Assembly (NCBI GenBank): GCA_028710915.1
Contig: JAQTTF010000003.1
Location: 1-31,416 of the forward strand
Direction of reading: 5' to 3'
DNA: 31,416 bases
From: Minisyncoccota bacterium
Lineage (GTDB): Bacteria; Patescibacteriota; Minisyncoccia; Phycocordibacterales; JAQTLZ01
The position numbers and the translations under genes are program-made. Every line of letters begins with the position of its first letter. Positions within the stretch are counted from its first letter, which is position 1. Shown one piece after another: positions 30,529-31,416 of the stretch. The notes beneath the pieces are model-generated. The model made no database searches, was not told where the DNA came from, and worked only from the letters and a program-made list of their open reading frames with translations.

Positions 30529-31416
30529 TTATGCAACTCGTCTCAAAGTTATCCCGCTGGTAGGATCAATATCGGTTTGATGCCTTTCTGCCTCGACTTC
30601 ATCTTTTGCTTGCGATTGCCCATTTCCCGCGCCACCAAGTATTCCCGCCCTCTCTCGTGATTCCGGAAAATGCAGTATCTTTTCCTGTGATGAAGATTGA
30701 TCGGTCACGTTCGAAATAACTTCAGTTTGATTTTGATCCCCGCTCCCTTCTTTCTCTACACCAACTTTTCGGAGAATTTCTTGCTGCACTTCTCCCCGCG
30801 TAACATAAGGCGAAATTATAGGCGCTTTTTCAGAAGTTTCTTTTGTTTTCGTTTCTTCTAACTTGTCTCGCGTCTTCTCCTCTAGTTTCTGTCCTTTTAC
30901 CTGAATAGCTTTTTCTTTTACGACTTGGGTTTTTTCGACGGTCACATCTTCGGGCTTTTCGATTTTTTCGACTTTCTTGATTTCTGTCTTAACTCCTTTT
31001 GGTTTTTCTGCTACAAAAGCCGCTCTCACTTCTTCTTTTTTGACAAGCTCTTTGACTTCAGCTTTTACTATCTCTGGCTCTTTTTGTATCTCTACTGCTT
31101 TCACTTCTCGCACAACCAGATCTTCTTTGGGAACCTCTTGGACACTTCTCTCTACGGCAGAATCAATGACATCTGTAATGACGGGCTCTGTGGCCTCTAT
31201 TTCTGATTCTTCAAAACGAGCCAACTCAATGCCAGTCGGAATTTCTTCTTCTCTTGAAACTTCGAGAACTCTTTCCCCTCCCTCAAGAACAACAGCGTCA
31301 GCTTCAACATCGATCACCGGTTCTTCCATTTCCTGTGCAGTCTCTTCAACAACGACTTGCCTCTCATCCTCTATTTTCAAAGTTTCTGATACCAGAGCTT
31401 CAGTTTCTTGAGTTTT
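30529..31416 (-). CDS. Glu/Lys/Val-rich low-complexity protein (5' end outside window)
   Basis: At least 295 residues are visible, and the frame remains open to the right edge (the last codons read KTQETEALVSETLKIEDER), so the true start is outside; a TTG at 31380 is not a good start. The sequence is dominated by Glu, Lys, Val and Pro in short irregular repeats (EKPKGVKTEIKKVEKIEKPE), is likely disordered or coiled, and ends in a more mixed tail (DIDPTSGITLRRVA). No domain or membrane segment is visible in this part; a membrane domain could lie upstream. It is six bases from the Clp-like gene, in the same transcription unit. A scaffold or tether role is possible but unproven. Confidence 0.7.
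   Translation of the reverse strand, partial: KTQETEALVSETLKIEDERQVVVEETAQEMEEPVIDVEADAVVLEGGERVLEVSREEEIPTGIELARFEESEIEATEPVITDVIDSAVERSVQEVPKEDLVVREVKAVEIQKEPEIVKAEVKELVKKEEVRAAFVAEKPKGVKTEIKKVEKIEKPEDVTVEKTQVVKEKAIQVKGQKLEEKTRDKLEETKTKETSEKAPIISPYVTRGEVQQEILRKVGVEKEGSGDQNQTEVISNVTDQSSSQEKILHFPESRERAGILGGAGNGQSQAKDEVEAERHQTDIDPTSGITLRRVA

Noticed and set aside
30925..31411. Long plus-strand frames rich in Phe, Ser and Thr at the right edge
   Set aside because: They are antisense to the Glu/Lys-rich gene (GAA/AAA codons read as TTC/TTT) and have no plausible start signal.

Overview
This window looks like a chromosome fragment from an ultra-small bacterium of the Candidate Phyla Radiation (Patescibacteria, probably a Parcubacteria-type lineage). 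That placement is an inference from gene content: an archaeal-type UMP kinase, a bifunctional phosphoglucose/phosphomannose isomerase, a short 6-phosphogluconate dehydrogenase, a very large surface protein built from phage-fibre-like modules, a VirD4/TraG-like ATPase without membrane segments, and an RNase J with a basic N-terminal tail. The standard bacterial code fits, because no confidently assigned gene contains in-frame TGA. No insertion sequence, integrase, rRNA or CRISPR array was seen. Many starts lack a Shine-Dalgarno sequence, and several genes have a -10 box only 6-9 bases before the ATG, which suggests leaderless mRNAs.

Layout. 1-1583: the start of groEL and all of groES (minus strand), then an RRM RNA-binding protein with a long leader. 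Diverging from it are two tiny single-helix membrane proteins closed by a strong terminator. 1621-10397 (minus): two huge secreted proteins in one transcription unit. The first is a ~1440-residue fibre-like protein with a Ser/Thr/Pro-rich tail. The second is a ~1480-residue beta-repeat adhesin-like protein broken by a one-base frameshift at 4427-4430. 10537-15225 (plus): secG, a membrane-anchored peptide-binding protein, RNase J and a small membrane-anchored protein. 15286-15491 (minus): tRNA-Pro(CGG) preceded by a decayed tRNA-Pro-like copy. 15602-18405: a membrane-anchored thioredoxin/VKOR-Trx fusion (minus) diverging from an MFS transporter (plus). 18433-20732 (minus): a CAP-domain protein, archaeal-type pyrH and the threonylcarbamoyl-AMP synthase. 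20793-21425 (plus): a HAD hydrolase.

21414-27225 (minus) is a tight six-gene unit: GH1 beta-glucosidase, EamA transporter, membrane-anchored clan-A glycosidase, 6-phosphogluconate dehydrogenase, PGI/PMI and ROK sugar kinase. Together they would release hexose from a glycoside, phosphorylate it, and feed it to glycolysis and the pentose-phosphate route.

27251-31416 (minus) is a second compact unit: a long Glu/Lys/Val-rich protein (running off the right edge), a double-AAA+ Clp-like ATPase whose first AAA domain has lost its catalytic signatures, a 106-residue helical protein, and the VirD4/TraG-like ATPase. This cluster is the best candidate here for a poorly described machine: an unfoldase paired with a secretion or DNA-pumping motor.
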